A stretch of DNA of 64,000 bases, taken from positions 620,001 through 684,000 of the forward strand of contig NZ_QWGE01000002.1 in NCBI RefSeq assembly GCF_003576375.1. Direction: 5' to 3'. The translations under genes and the position numbers were made by a program. Numbering within the stretch: position 1 is the first letter of the stretch; each line of letters begins with the position of its first letter. The DNA comes from Pontibacter oryzae (lineage in GTDB: Bacteria; Bacteroidota; Bacteroidia; Cytophagales; Hymenobacteraceae). This document shows positions 42,661-52,293 of this stretch, piece after piece. The notes below the pieces were generated by a model that saw nothing but the letters and a program-made list of their open reading frames with translations, did not search any database and was not told where the DNA came from.

Positions 42661-44166
42661 TTGAAACGGAATACTAAAAATATTGGTTTAGGTAAGGAGC
42701 CTGTGGAAGCTAGCGCAGGCGCGTTTGACCAAGACTTAAACCAAAGCAACTTGTACGCGATAGTAGACATAGAAACCACGGGGGGCCAGCCTCACCAGGA
42801 CAAGATCACTGAGATTGCCATTTTTATACACGACGGAGATAGGATCGTTGACAAGTACCATACGCTTATTAACCCGGAGCGCCCTATACCATACTTTATT
42901 ACCCAGCTAACCGGCATAAAAGACGACATGGTGCAGGAAGCACCAAAGTTTTACGAGGTAGCCAAAGAGATTGTGGAGTTTACCGAGGGCAAGGTTTTCG
43001 TGGCACACAATGTGCGCTTCGACTACTCTTTTATGAAGAAGGAATTTGCTGACCTTGGCTTTACTTTCCAGCGTAAAACGCTCTGCACCGTACGCCTGAG
43101 CCGCGCGCTCATACCTGGCCTGCCATCTTATAGCTTGGGTAAGCTTTGCCATAGTGTAGACATTCCGTTGCGCCAGCGCCACCGTGCCATTGGCGATGCA
43201 GAAGCCACTGCCCTGCTTTTTGATAAGCTCTTGAAAATAAACAAGCCGGTGGTAGATGGCAACATGAACATGGCTTCGGAGAACACGTCTCAATTGTTAA
43301 AGCAGGAAATTAAAACATCGCTGCTGCCCCCAGCTATTAGTAAGGAGCAGGTAGATGCATTGCCCATGGTGCCGGGTGTGTACTATTTCCATAACGAGGA
43401 AGGGGAAGTTATCTATGTCGGCAAAAGTATAAATATAAAGAAGCGCATCATTCAGCACTTCAACATCGATTATAAAAGCCGTAAATCACTGGATTTCAAG
43501 AACAGCATCACCGACATAACCTATGAGCTGATGGGTAACGAACTGGTGGCGCTGCTCTTTGAGTCGGCTGAGATTAAGCGCATGAAACCGCAGTATAACC
43601 GTGCGCAGCGCCGCAGCGTGTTTAACACGGGCATTTTTGTGTACGAGGATGAAAACGGCTATAAGCGCCTGACGTATGGCTCGGTAAATAAAGCCGATAA
43701 TGAGAGCATGACCCCAATCATCGCGCTGTCAAACCATTTTAAGGCAAAGGGCTTCCTGTTTCATAAAGTGGCGAAGTATAACCTGTGCCAAAAGCTTTGC
43801 GACCTGTACAAAACCACAGGCGCCTGTTTCGACTATCAGGTGCACCAGTGCAACGGTGCCTGCATAGGCAAAGAGGCCCCGGAAATTTACAACCAGCGCG
43901 TGGAGGAAGCCATTGAGTCGTTTACGTACGAGCACGACAGCTTCGTGATCGTGGGTAAGGGGCGCGAACCCGGCGAGAAATCTGTGGTTGTGGTGGAGCA
44001 CGGCACATACTTAGGCTTCGGTTTTGTAGACCAGACCTTTTCGGCCAGCAGCCTCTCCGACTTTAAGGATGCTATCCAACGCTACAACGACAACAAGGAT
44101 GTGCAGCAAATCATTCGCAATCACATACGCAGCAAGCACAAAGACAAAGTGTTGATATTTGACTAA
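42661..44166 (+). CDS. DnaQ-type 3'-5' exonuclease fused to a GIY-YIG/UvrC-like nuclease
   Basis: A 501-residue two-nuclease protein. Residues 31-195 are a DEDDh exonuclease as in DNA polymerase III epsilon (VDIETTGG with D36 and E38; VFVAHNVRFDYSFM; HRAIGDAEAT). About 235-320 is a GIY-YIG domain as in UvrC and Cho (MVPGVYYFHNEEGEVIYVGK, then LVALLFESAEIK). A UvrC-like cysteine cluster follows (LCQKLCDLYKTTGAC, HQCNGACIG), in UvrC an iron-sulfur site. The C-terminal 90 residues are less clear. The start is a TTG at 42661; a GTG at 42703 also lies before the first domain. Role is likely DNA repair, with end trimming next to incision. Confidence 0.88.
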   Translation: MKRNTKNIGLGKEPVEASAGAFDQDLNQSNLYAIVDIETTGGQPHQDKITEIAIFIHDGDRIVDKYHTLINPERPIPYFITQLTGIKDDMVQEAPKFYEVAKEIVEFTEGKVFVAHNVRFDYSFMKKEFADLGFTFQRKTLCTVRLSRALIPGLPSYSLGKLCHSVDIPLRQRHRAIGDAEATALLFDKLLKINKPVVDGNMNMASENTSQLLKQEIKTSLLPPAISKEQVDALPMVPGVYYFHNEEGEVIYVGKSINIKKRIIQHFNIDYKSRKSLDFKNSITDITYELMGNELVALLFESAEIKRMKPQYNRAQRRSVFNTGIFVYEDENGYKRLTYGSVNKADNESMTPIIALSNHFKAKGFLFHKVAKYNLCQKLCDLYKTTGACFDYQVHQCNGACIGKEAPEIYNQRVEEAIESFTYEHDSFVIVGKGREPGEKSVVVVEHGTYLGFGFVDQTFSASSLSDFKDAIQRYNDNKDVQQIIRNHIRSKHKDKVLIFD

Positions 44167-44170
44167 GATG

Positions 44171-44199
44171 AGCGGCAGGTTTTATACTTGCCGCTTTTT
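44171..44199. terminator. Bidirectional terminator
   Basis: Stem AGCGGCA / TGCCGCT with a T-run, between the convergent exonuclease fusion and ABC permease genes. The loop contains the TATACTT word. Confidence 0.65.
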
Positions 44200-44215
44200 G
44201 TTTATGATTTATCAG

Positions 44216-46576
44216 TTATACGTTTTGCAGGCAGTCTGTCGGGTTTAATTTAGATGCCTTGAACGCCTGTGTGCTTACAGTTAACCAGGCAATCAGCAGC
44301 GCTGCGAAGCCTCCGCTCATAAAATACCAAGGCTCCAGTTCTACCCGGTAGGCAAAGTTTTCAAGCCAATTGGCGGCAAGAAAATAGCTTATCGGGAGCG
44401 CCAGTGCTACTGACACCAGAACCAGCTTTGTAAAATCGCTGGTGATCAGGTAAACAATGCTCCACTCGCTTGCCCCCAGCACTTTTCTCACGCCGATCTC
44501 TTTCTTTCTTCGCTCAGCCGTGAAAGCTGCCAACCCGAACAGGCCTAGGCAGGAGATAAGTATAGCTAAGCAGGCAAAGTATTTTGCAAGGTCGGCCACG
44601 CGCTGCTCTGAAGTATAAAGTGCTTGATAGGCTTCGTCCAGAAATTTATAATCAAGTACAAAGCCTGGGTTAAATCTGTTGTAAAGTGCCTGAATATTCT
44701 CAACCGTTTCTTTCTCCCGACCGGCATCAATCTTAGCCATAACCTTTAGCGCTGGCTTTGGCTCCAACCGAAAAAACAGCGGCTTCACCTTTTCATGCAG
44801 CGTCTGAAAATGAAAGTCTTTTACCACTCCGATAATCATTTTATTCTCACCCCACACATTCACCACTTTGCCAATCGGCTCTTGCAGGCCCATTGCCTGA
44901 ATTGCGGACTCATTGAAAACGATGCTGGCAGAGTCTGCACCGAATTCCCTTGAGAACGATCGCCCGGCCTTGATTTTTATACTTAGCGTTTCGATCATGC
45001 CATAGTTGACAGGCAGTGTTTGGAAAGCTATGGCTTGGTCGGGGTTTGCCCCCGGCCAGGTTAGACCTACGGTGGAGCCATAGTCGCTGAGAATGCTACC
45101 GCCGCTGGAAGCGCTTTTGACGCCAGGCGTTTTCTCCAGTTCGTCTAAAAAAGCTTCCAGTTTTTCCTGTACATTGCCTTCTGCGGTGAAGTAGATAATG
45201 TTTTCTTTACTGTAGCCCAGGTTTTTGGTCTGGACATACGCTATTTGCCTGAATACGACCATCACAGAAATGATCAGCACCACGGATAACGCAAACTGAA
45301 ACACCACTAACCCCTTACGCGCCCAAAGCTCCCCGGCAAATGCATCTAACTTGCCACGCAGCACAGTTGCAGGACTAAAACCGGAAAGGTACAAAGCAGG
45401 ATAGCTGCCGGCCAGTAAACCGGTAAACAGTGTTAAGCTTAGTGCCCCAAGTATAAATAACGGATGATAACTAAGGGAGAGCTGCATACCGGTAAGCCGG
45501 CTAAATGGGCCAACCAGCAGCTCAACCAACATCAGGGCAACAATAAGCGAGGCAAAAGCCACAAGCATCGACTCGCCCAGATACTGAAGAATCAAAGATC
45601 TCCGACTGGCCCCCATGGCTTTCTTAATCCCCACTTCCTTCACTCTTCTGGATGCCTTCGCTGTGGAGAGGTTCATGAAATTTATACAGGCAATGATAAG
45701 TATGAAGATTGCGATTAGCGAAAAAAGTTGAACATACTCTATCCTTCCGCCAGCTTGCACGCCATTTTCATACTTATTGTAGAGGTACTTATCAGCATAC
45801 GGCCTTACAAACAAGGCCACATTAGAGTCAGGAGTTTTTGTTTTAAGAAACCCGGATAGCTTTCGGTTAAACTGCTCAACATCCACGCCACTTTCTAAGA
45901 GCAGGTATGTTTTGGCCTGGTGGTTATCCCAGTGCATGGCGCTGCCAAGCATGGACTTAAACTCTTCAAACGAAAGAAAAAAATCATAGCGCTCGGAGGC
46001 GGTGGAAGGCATGGTTTGGAATATTCCGGTTACAATGACTGGTTTCTTAAAATGCAGAATCTGCCACTGCATGGTTTTGCCTACAACATCTTGCGTTGTG
46101 TTAAAGAGTTTCAATGCCAGCTCCTCCGAAATAACAATGCCATTACGGTTGGAAAGCACCTGGCCTTTTGCGCCATGAAGAAGTTGATAAGAAAAAATAT
46201 TGAAATAGTCTTTACTCACAAATTGGCCTGCCGCGCTGATGTGCTTCTCAGAACCTGATACAGTGAATTTTTCAGGGATATCCGATGAGCTTACCGCATA
46301 CTTAATCTCTGGCATGTCAGCTTGAAGGGCCTCCCCTAACAGCCCCGGACCAACTTCCCACGTCACCGTACCGCTGGCGTTATGGTGGTTTGTCATTACC
46401 TGATAGAGCTGCTTGGCTTGCTCATGAAAAGAATCCATGGCTAGCTCTTGCTTTACCCACAGGAAGATTAGCAGCGCACAGGCCAAGCCCGTAGACAAGC
46501 CAATCAGGTTTATCACAAACGTGCTTTTAAACCGTATAAAGTTTCTATAGATAAGCAGGAGGCTGTGCTGCAGCAT
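44216..46576 (-). CDS. MacB/FtsX-type ABC transporter permease
   Basis: A 786-residue permease of the Bacteroidota type with two FtsX units. Helix 1 (FVINLIGLSTGLACALLIFL) is followed by a large MacB periplasmic domain. Three helices lie around 280-400 (IAIFILIIACINFMNLSTAK, then RVKEVGIKKAMGA). A second periplasmic domain follows, and the last three helices with KKEIGVRKVLGASEW close the chain. These permeases work with a separate MacB-like ATPase in export or lipoprotein release. No ATPase gene is adjacent, so the partner is elsewhere. Start ATG 46576; divergent from the aldolase gene. Confidence 0.93.
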   Translation of the reverse strand: MLQHSLLLIYRNFIRFKSTFVINLIGLSTGLACALLIFLWVKQELAMDSFHEQAKQLYQVMTNHHNASGTVTWEVGPGLLGEALQADMPEIKYAVSSSDIPEKFTVSGSEKHISAAGQFVSKDYFNIFSYQLLHGAKGQVLSNRNGIVISEELALKLFNTTQDVVGKTMQWQILHFKKPVIVTGIFQTMPSTASERYDFFLSFEEFKSMLGSAMHWDNHQAKTYLLLESGVDVEQFNRKLSGFLKTKTPDSNVALFVRPYADKYLYNKYENGVQAGGRIEYVQLFSLIAIFILIIACINFMNLSTAKASRRVKEVGIKKAMGASRRSLILQYLGESMLVAFASLIVALMLVELLVGPFSRLTGMQLSLSYHPLFILGALSLTLFTGLLAGSYPALYLSGFSPATVLRGKLDAFAGELWARKGLVVFQFALSVVLIISVMVVFRQIAYVQTKNLGYSKENIIYFTAEGNVQEKLEAFLDELEKTPGVKSASSGGSILSDYGSTVGLTWPGANPDQAIAFQTLPVNYGMIETLSIKIKAGRSFSREFGADSASIVFNESAIQAMGLQEPIGKVVNVWGENKMIIGVVKDFHFQTLHEKVKPLFFRLEPKPALKVMAKIDAGREKETVENIQALYNRFNPGFVLDYKFLDEAYQALYTSEQRVADLAKYFACLAILISCLGLFGLAAFTAERRKKEIGVRKVLGASEWSIVYLITSDFTKLVLVSVALALPISYFLAANWLENFAYRVELEPWYFMSGGFAALLIAWLTVSTQAFKASKLNPTDCLQNV

Positions 46577-46950
46577 AAGTTTACTAGAGTTTTATGAGAA
46601 AGATTCTGGTTGGTAATGGCATTACAACTAATATACCACATTGCTAATGCTCAAAATTAGCCTGTAAAGCCACTTCGGAATTCTACTACTGTTCGTTATC
46701 AGACACTGAAACGCACGAAAATGCACAGCAAAAACCAACGAATAAGTTTGGGTATTAATATTCTGATCCGACAGCAGCCATTTAACTTTGGCTAGAAAAA
46801 GTTAAGAAGCAAGCTAGCCCATGATCTCAAGCATTTAACTGCCGTTTGATTTCTTTATTTGTAAACTAAAGTATAATTTTACTCTGTCCGCTGCATCTAA
46901 AATTGTGGCTGAAAGTATAACTCTGTCTAACAAACTAAAAAAATATAACT
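46577..46950. other. Divergent intergenic region upstream of the aldolase gene
   Basis: A 374-nt gap. On the plus strand two exact -7-type boxes occur, TAAGTTTG (46743-46750) and TAACTTTG (46783-46790), neither with a clear -33 partner. Two AAGTATAA words lie closer to the aldolase start. No gene or RNA is supported here. Confidence 0.4.
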
Positions 46951-48027
46951 GTGAACGAAACAACTAAGAAGTTTAGAGCCGGCGTGCTTTTCGGCGATGA
47001 GGTAACTGAACTGTTTAAGTACGCGAACGAAAACAACTTCGCCCTACCCGCTGTGAACGTGATCGGCACAAACTCTGTAAATGCCGTGCTGGAGACAGCC
47101 AAAGCTGTTAACTCTCCAGTAATTATCCAGTTCTCACATGGCGGCGCGCAGTTTTTTGCTGGCAAAGGGCTGAACAATGATGATCAGAAAGCTGCTATTG
47201 CTGGTGCTATCTCGGGTGCCCAACATGTGCACCTGATGGCTGAAGCTTATGGCGTGCCCGTTGTGCTGCACACTGACCACGCTGCTAAAAAATTATTGCC
47301 TTGGATTGACGGCCTGCTTGATGCTGGTGAAAAATTCTATGAGCAGCATGGCAAGCCACTCTTTTCGTCGCACATGCTTGATTTGTCTGAAGAGCACATT
47401 CAAGAAAACGTGGAAACCTGCTCCAGCTACTTTACGCGCATGAACAAACTGGGCATGACCGTTGAGATTGAATTGGGTGTAACTGGCGGCGAAGAAGACG
47501 GCGTAGACAACTCTGGCATTGACAGCTCACGCCTGTATACGCAGCCCGAAGAAGTGGCTTATGCTTACGAAGAACTGAACAAGATTAGCGACAGGTTTAC
47601 AATAGCCGCCGCTTTCGGCAACGTGCATGGCGTATATAAGCCAGGCAACGTAGAGCTGCGCCCTGAGATCCTGAAAAACTCTCAGGACTTCATCAAAGAG
47701 AAGTTCGGCACAGGAAATAACCCGGTTAATTTCGTATTCCACGGTGGTTCAGGTTCTGAGAAGAGCCAGATAAAAGAAGCTATCGAGTATGGCGCCATTA
47801 AAATGAACATCGACACGGATATGCAATGGGCATTCTGGGATGGCGTGCGTAATTTCTACGAAGGCAAAAAGGGCTACCTGCAAAGCCAGATCGGTAACCC
47901 AGATGGAGAAGACTCTCCAAACAAAAAATACTACGACCCACGTGTGTGGCTACGTGAAGGCGAGAAAAGCTTTATCGAGCGTTTGAAAGAAGCCTTTACA
48001 GACTTAAATGCGAACAATCGCAACTAG
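46951..48027 (+). CDS. fbaA: Class II fructose-bisphosphate aldolase
   Basis: A 358-residue zinc aldolase cleaving fructose-1,6-bisphosphate to dihydroxyacetone phosphate and glyceraldehyde-3-phosphate (reverse in gluconeogenesis). Class IIA length. Zinc ligands are in VLHTDHAAKKLLPWIDGLLD, plus FGNVHGVYKPGN and FHGGSGS. IEYGAIKMNIDTDMQWAFWD is typical. The start is a GTG at 46951 (MNETTKKFRAGVLFGDEVTE); no ATG fits upstream. It faces the PfkB kinase gene across a bidirectional terminator. Confidence 0.96.
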   Translation: MNETTKKFRAGVLFGDEVTELFKYANENNFALPAVNVIGTNSVNAVLETAKAVNSPVIIQFSHGGAQFFAGKGLNNDDQKAAIAGAISGAQHVHLMAEAYGVPVVLHTDHAAKKLLPWIDGLLDAGEKFYEQHGKPLFSSHMLDLSEEHIQENVETCSSYFTRMNKLGMTVEIELGVTGGEEDGVDNSGIDSSRLYTQPEEVAYAYEELNKISDRFTIAAAFGNVHGVYKPGNVELRPEILKNSQDFIKEKFGTGNNPVNFVFHGGSGSEKSQIKEAIEYGAIKMNIDTDMQWAFWDGVRNFYEGKKGYLQSQIGNPDGEDSPNKKYYDPRVWLREGEKSFIERLKEAFTDLNANNRN

Positions 48028-48044
48028 GTCCAAAATTTACTAAA

Positions 48045-48080
48045 TCAAAAAAGGGAAGCATAATAGCTTCCCTTTTTTGA
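48045..48080. terminator. Bidirectional terminator between fbaA and the PfkB kinase gene
   Basis: A 15-bp perfect stem TCAAAAAAGGGAAGC / GCTTCCCTTTTTTGA with a 6-nt loop. Confidence 0.9.
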
Positions 48081-48081
48081 T

Positions 48082-49035
48082 TTATACTTGCTGCACTTTG
48101 TGCTCCTGTAGCCATCTGAAAATCTTGTCTGTATCCTCTTGCCGGCAGAGCTCCGAGCCTGGGGTCATGGTGGCTGCGGTACCGGCTGCAACGCCATAAC
48201 GCGCCACGTCACCTAGGGAGTTGCCATTTAGTAAGCCAAGCACCATGCCTGCCACCATACTATCGCCTGCCCCTACGGCACTTTGCTGCGGTACAATTGG
48301 CGGCACCACATAGCTAATTCCATCTTTCGAGGCCAGCATCGCCCCTCGGGCACCCAGCGAAACCACTAGCACTTTACATTTGCCCGCATTTATTACCTGC
48401 ATGGCAATCTCCTCTTGCTCCATGGCAGAGATCTTCTCTTTGCCAGCTAAAGCGGCAAGTTCACCAATGTTAGGTTTTAAAAGGTAAACCCCCTCTCCGG
48501 CTGCTTTTAACAAGGCATCCCCCGAAGTATCAACCAATAATTTAAAGCCTCTCGCTTTAGCTATCCCTGCCAGCTGAGAGTAAAAATCTTCGGGCACACC
48601 TGGCGGCAGGCTGCCGCTGGCAACTACAAACTTTGGCAGCTCCTCGTCAGGCATTTGCGTTAATTGTTTCAAGCATCTCTCCCATTCGTCCTCATAAGTA
48701 TAGGGGCCTGGCATTCCAAACCGGTATTGGTTCCCGGAGTTGTCTTCCATCACCATTAGGTTTTCGCGGGTCCAGTTTTTAGTTTCAACAGCCCAGACAT
48801 CTACACCTTCGGATTGAAGCAGGGCGCAAAGTCTCTTGCCAGATGGGCCGCCCACCCATACCCAGGCACAGGAGCTGCCACCTAGTTTCTTAAGCGCCCT
48901 CGATACGTTAACGCCTCCGCCGCCTGACTCATAGGTTGGCTCGTTGCAGCGTAGCTTCTTTTCTGGTAAAACCTGTGCCACATGAGTGCTTTTATCTAGG
49001 GCAGGGTTTAGCGTAATCGTAATGATGTCATGCAT
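48082..49035 (-). CDS. PfkB-family sugar-phosphate kinase (1-phosphofructokinase type)
   Basis: A 317-residue ribokinase-fold kinase. The opening ITITLNPALDKSTHV and the ESGGGGVNVSRALKKLGGSS segment are typical of 1-phosphofructokinase, 6-phosphofructokinase 2 and tagatose-6-phosphate kinase. The catalytic base and anion hole are in AVGAGDSMVAGMVLGLL. Substrate among fructose-1-P, fructose-6-P and tagatose-6-P is not decided by sequence alone. The nearby class II aldolase fits any of them. Last gene of the minus-strand operon beginning at 53046. Confidence 0.9.
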   Translation of the reverse strand: MHDIITITLNPALDKSTHVAQVLPEKKLRCNEPTYESGGGGVNVSRALKKLGGSSCAWVWVGGPSGKRLCALLQSEGVDVWAVETKNWTRENLMVMEDNSGNQYRFGMPGPYTYEDEWERCLKQLTQMPDEELPKFVVASGSLPPGVPEDFYSQLAGIAKARGFKLLVDTSGDALLKAAGEGVYLLKPNIGELAALAGKEKISAMEQEEIAMQVINAGKCKVLVVSLGARGAMLASKDGISYVVPPIVPQQSAVGAGDSMVAGMVLGLLNGNSLGDVARYGVAAGTAATMTPGSELCRQEDTDKIFRWLQEHKVQQV

Positions 49036-49058
49036 ATTTTTGGAACGTAATATTTTAT

Positions 49059-51461
49059 TTACTGGCTGATATCGAATTCGCGCTGTTCTCCTGTCTGGAA
49101 AGTATAAACCTTGCCCAGCACGCCTATCTGCACTTCTTTAGACCAGCCTCTATCGAATGTTATCCTGATTTTCTGATGTGTGAGGTGCAAGGAGATCCAG
49201 TGGCTACGGTACCTGATCTGAAAGTTAAGGCAATTGATTTCATCCGGAAGCGCAGGGTTTAACCACAGTACATCGTCTCGAATTTCCAGCCCAGTGAAAC
49301 CGCGTTGCACCAGATCCACAGTACCTGCCATTGCACCCAAATGAATACCCTCGGGAGTAGTGCCGCCTTGCACATCTTCTACATCGCTGACCAAAGCTAC
49401 CTCGAAGTTATGCCAGGCCCGTTTACGATCTGAGCGGGCTAGTACCCACGAGTGCACTATTTTGCTAAGAGTAGAGCCATGCGACGTTCGCTGCTGGTAA
49501 TAGTCAATGTTTTCGGGGATGTTTTCCGGCTTAAAATCATAGTCCAGGGTTTGGAAGATCTGTACCAGTTTTTCGGATGAAAACAGGTAAAACAGCATTA
49601 AAACATCGGCTTGCTTACTGGCTTTATACTTGTTCACGTTGTCGCCTTCGCTTTCCAGAATCCTGTCCAGCCGCATTGTCTCGCCATACTTTACCTGATA
49701 CTCCTGCCACGGAAATTCCTGTAGCTGGCCGTAGCCCTCAAACTGGGCAATTATACTTGTGTTCTCTAGAAACGGTATGTACATTTTGGACGCGATATCT
49801 TCCCAACGCAAGACGTCCGCTTTTGTAATATCTAGTTTCTGAAAAAGCTCATTTACCCGCGAGTCATCCAGAATTTCGATGAGCTTTAGCGCAGTTTGTA
49901 TCACCCAAACTGCCATCACATTAGTATAAGCATTGTTGTTCAGCCCTATTTCATCTGACCCTGGATAGTCAGTATGGTACTCGTCTGGCCCAACAACGTT
50001 GTGGATCTCATACCTTTGGCGCTCGGGGTTAAACTTTGAGATGGTAGACCAGAACTGGGCAATGTCGAACATCATTTCGCCGCCCATATAGGTCATAAAC
50101 GCCATGTCTTGGTTTGCCTGGTAATACTGCCATACATTGTATGCGATAGCTGCACTGATGTGCCGTTGCAGGTAGGTGTTATCGGGTAGCCAACGCCCTG
50201 ATTGCGGATTTAAGTGTATAACCTGGCTTTCTTCGCGGCCGTTGCTGCCGCTTTGCCACGGGAACATACTGCCTTTGTAACCAGCCTGTGATGCGGCATA
50301 GCGCGCCTCGCGCATGCGGCGGTAACGGTAAAAAAGCAACTCCCGCGTTAGCTCAGGCAGGCGCAGGTTCAGAAAAGGAAATATGAAGAGCTCATCCCAG
50401 AATATATGGCCCCGGTAAGCCTCGCCATGCAAACCACGGGCTGGCACGCCCACATCCAACCCTACGGTGTTAGCCGAAACTGTTTGAAGCAAATGGAAGA
50501 TATGCAACCGCAGTACAGACTGTGCTTTATCATTACACTCTAGTTGCAAATCGCAGCGGTTCCAGAGCCGTTCCCAGGCCATGGCATGCTTGCCCAGGAG
50601 GTGCGAAAAGCTACCCTGCCGGTCTATGTTCTTACGGGCTTCTTGCAGCGTCTCGGTAATGGCGTGGTCCCGGGAAGTATGAATTTGAACGACTTTTTCG
50701 ACACGCAGTGTCTGACCAGACGTGCAATTAACACTGATTAGCTGCTCAACAAACCCATCCTCTTGGTTAAGCACTCTTTCAGGTTGGCCAGTATCAGGTG
50801 CTGTGAAAATATGTGTTCTGGCAGCCTGTGCCATCCGCATCCCGGACTGCACGGTTTCTACCTGCAAGTAAATAGTTTCGTTGTTATGCTGGCCTTGCGC
50901 CAATGGCGTCAGGTGTTTTCCATTGAGGGCCCTGTAGCGCGCCACGCCGCTGTTCGTTGTGCGACCATCCAGGGCAGCGGAAATTTCTATAGGCCCCGAC
51001 CAGTTAAGTGGAGTTAGCTCCCATGCCAGTGCCACAACGTGCTTGTTGGCCATACTTACCAACCGCCGCGTGTGTAAATCGCTTTCCCGGCCAGCTTCAT
51101 CCCTATACCGGATTATTCGCTCCAGTACACCTTGGTGCATATCCAACTCCTGCCTGAAGCTAAGTAATTCCACAAGGCTCGTATGAAACCACTTCTCACC
51201 TGGGTGCCTGTACTTTAGAGGCAACCAGTTTGGCCAATTCACCAGATCCTCGTTTTCGATTTCCTGACCAGCAATCTGAGTTACAAGTCGGTTGTAGCCG
51301 CCAGCCAAATAAGTGCCAGGGTAGTTTATGCTTTCGTCTGCTGAAGCCTCCTCAAAAGCCCCACGCGTAGCAACATAGCCATTGCCAAGCGTGCATAGCG
51401 CCTCGCGCAGCGGCTGCTGTTCCGGCTTCCATTGATCATAAACTACTTTCCATCCGGGCAT
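49059..51461 (-). CDS. Glycoside hydrolase family 65 phosphorylase
   Basis: An 800-residue GH65 enzyme. The N-terminal beta-sandwich opens with QPLREALCTLGNGYVATRGA. The (alpha/alpha)6 barrel carries the signature ARGLHGEAYRGHIFWDELFI, and the general acid E494 in VVGPDEYHTDYPG. The phosphate-binding region RTSHGSTLSKIVHSW is present, supporting a phosphorylase. GH65 members split trehalose, maltose, kojibiose or nigerose with phosphate, releasing beta-glucose-1-phosphate. Two beta-phosphoglucomutase-like genes nearby would convert that to glucose-6-phosphate. OtsB in the same operon points to trehalose or trehalose-6-phosphate as substrate. It ends 1 nt from the otsB stop region (tight operon). 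Confidence 0.9.
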   Translation of the reverse strand: MPGWKVVYDQWKPEQQPLREALCTLGNGYVATRGAFEEASADESINYPGTYLAGGYNRLVTQIAGQEIENEDLVNWPNWLPLKYRHPGEKWFHTSLVELLSFRQELDMHQGVLERIIRYRDEAGRESDLHTRRLVSMANKHVVALAWELTPLNWSGPIEISAALDGRTTNSGVARYRALNGKHLTPLAQGQHNNETIYLQVETVQSGMRMAQAARTHIFTAPDTGQPERVLNQEDGFVEQLISVNCTSGQTLRVEKVVQIHTSRDHAITETLQEARKNIDRQGSFSHLLGKHAMAWERLWNRCDLQLECNDKAQSVLRLHIFHLLQTVSANTVGLDVGVPARGLHGEAYRGHIFWDELFIFPFLNLRLPELTRELLFYRYRRMREARYAASQAGYKGSMFPWQSGSNGREESQVIHLNPQSGRWLPDNTYLQRHISAAIAYNVWQYYQANQDMAFMTYMGGEMMFDIAQFWSTISKFNPERQRYEIHNVVGPDEYHTDYPGSDEIGLNNNAYTNVMAVWVIQTALKLIEILDDSRVNELFQKLDITKADVLRWEDIASKMYIPFLENTSIIAQFEGYGQLQEFPWQEYQVKYGETMRLDRILESEGDNVNKYKASKQADVLMLFYLFSSEKLVQIFQTLDYDFKPENIPENIDYYQQRTSHGSTLSKIVHSWVLARSDRKRAWHNFEVALVSDVEDVQGGTTPEGIHLGAMAGTVDLVQRGFTGLEIRDDVLWLNPALPDEINCLNFQIRYRSHWISLHLTHQKIRITFDRGWSKEVQIGVLGKVYTFQTGEQREFDISQ

Positions 51462-51462
51462 G

Positions 51463-52287
51463 CTATTCTTTTTTTACAAACAGCGTGAGCGCTTCCAAGA
51501 AGGCTTGAACTTCTTCAACATCCTCAAGTCTATATTCTGCTGCCGTGTCTTCATCGTGCTCTCCAACAAGTATACCTATGCCGCTGCCCTGTAGCTCTGC
51601 AAAAGCATCTTCATCTGTCAGGTCATCACCAATGTATAGAGGTATAATATTGGGCTGGTTCAGGTCTAGCTCAGCTAGTAACCACCGTACGGCCTTACCT
51701 TTATGCCAGTCGAGATTTGGTTTCAGTTCCAGTACTTTTTTGCCTGGCCCTGGTTTAAGCTCTTTATGCCTTGTCAGCACCTCGTGTGCCGCATCCAGCA
51801 CCCTCTGCACCTGCTCATCGGGCACGTTACGGTAATGCACGGCTATGGCATAACGCTTACGCTCTACCAAAACACCCTTTACGCCGGTTAGCAGCTTATT
51901 AAGCTCTACTTGGGCGTTATCGAGCGCAGGAATGGCGGCTTTGGCGCCTCCGGGTTCTGTATGCATGTTGCCCGGCCCCGAAATGTCGAACCCGTGCGAG
52001 CCGGCGAAGTATAAATTATCCAGCTTCACTAGGCCTTCCACGTTGGCACGGTCGCGGCCGCTTACTACGGCTACCGGGCATACTTCAGCCAGCTTTTGCA
52101 GTGTTTCCCGCATCTCGGGAGTTAAAACCGCCATTTCAGGATCTTTCACGATGGGGCTTAGGCATCCGTCGTAATCCAAAAAAACGGCTGGGGTCTTACC
52201 GTGCAGCAGTTCACTTATTTTATGGAGAGCGGAGGGCAAGGTTTTACCATTATATTTCTGGATGTTGGTTGCTGATGGGTTTGTCAT
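51463..52287 (-). CDS. otsB: Trehalose-6-phosphate phosphatase
   Basis: A 274-residue HAD phosphatase. The motif I aspartates D38 and D40 are in FLDYDGCLSPIVKDPEMA, motif II in VAVVSGRDRANVEGLV, with the T6P-specific FAGSHGFDI. Motif IV is YIGDDLTDEDAFAEL. It makes trehalose from trehalose-6-phosphate. No otsA synthase gene occurs in the window, so its substrate comes from elsewhere or the operon works together with the GH65 enzyme. 6 nt after the HAD gene at 52294 and 1 nt before the GH65 gene. Confidence 0.93.
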   Translation of the reverse strand: MTNPSATNIQKYNGKTLPSALHKISELLHGKTPAVFLDYDGCLSPIVKDPEMAVLTPEMRETLQKLAEVCPVAVVSGRDRANVEGLVKLDNLYFAGSHGFDISGPGNMHTEPGGAKAAIPALDNAQVELNKLLTGVKGVLVERKRYAIAVHYRNVPDEQVQRVLDAAHEVLTRHKELKPGPGKKVLELKPNLDWHKGKAVRWLLAELDLNQPNIIPLYIGDDLTDEDAFAELQGSGIGILVGEHDEDTAAEYRLEDVEEVQAFLEALTLFVKKE

Positions 52288-52293
52288 GCTAAT

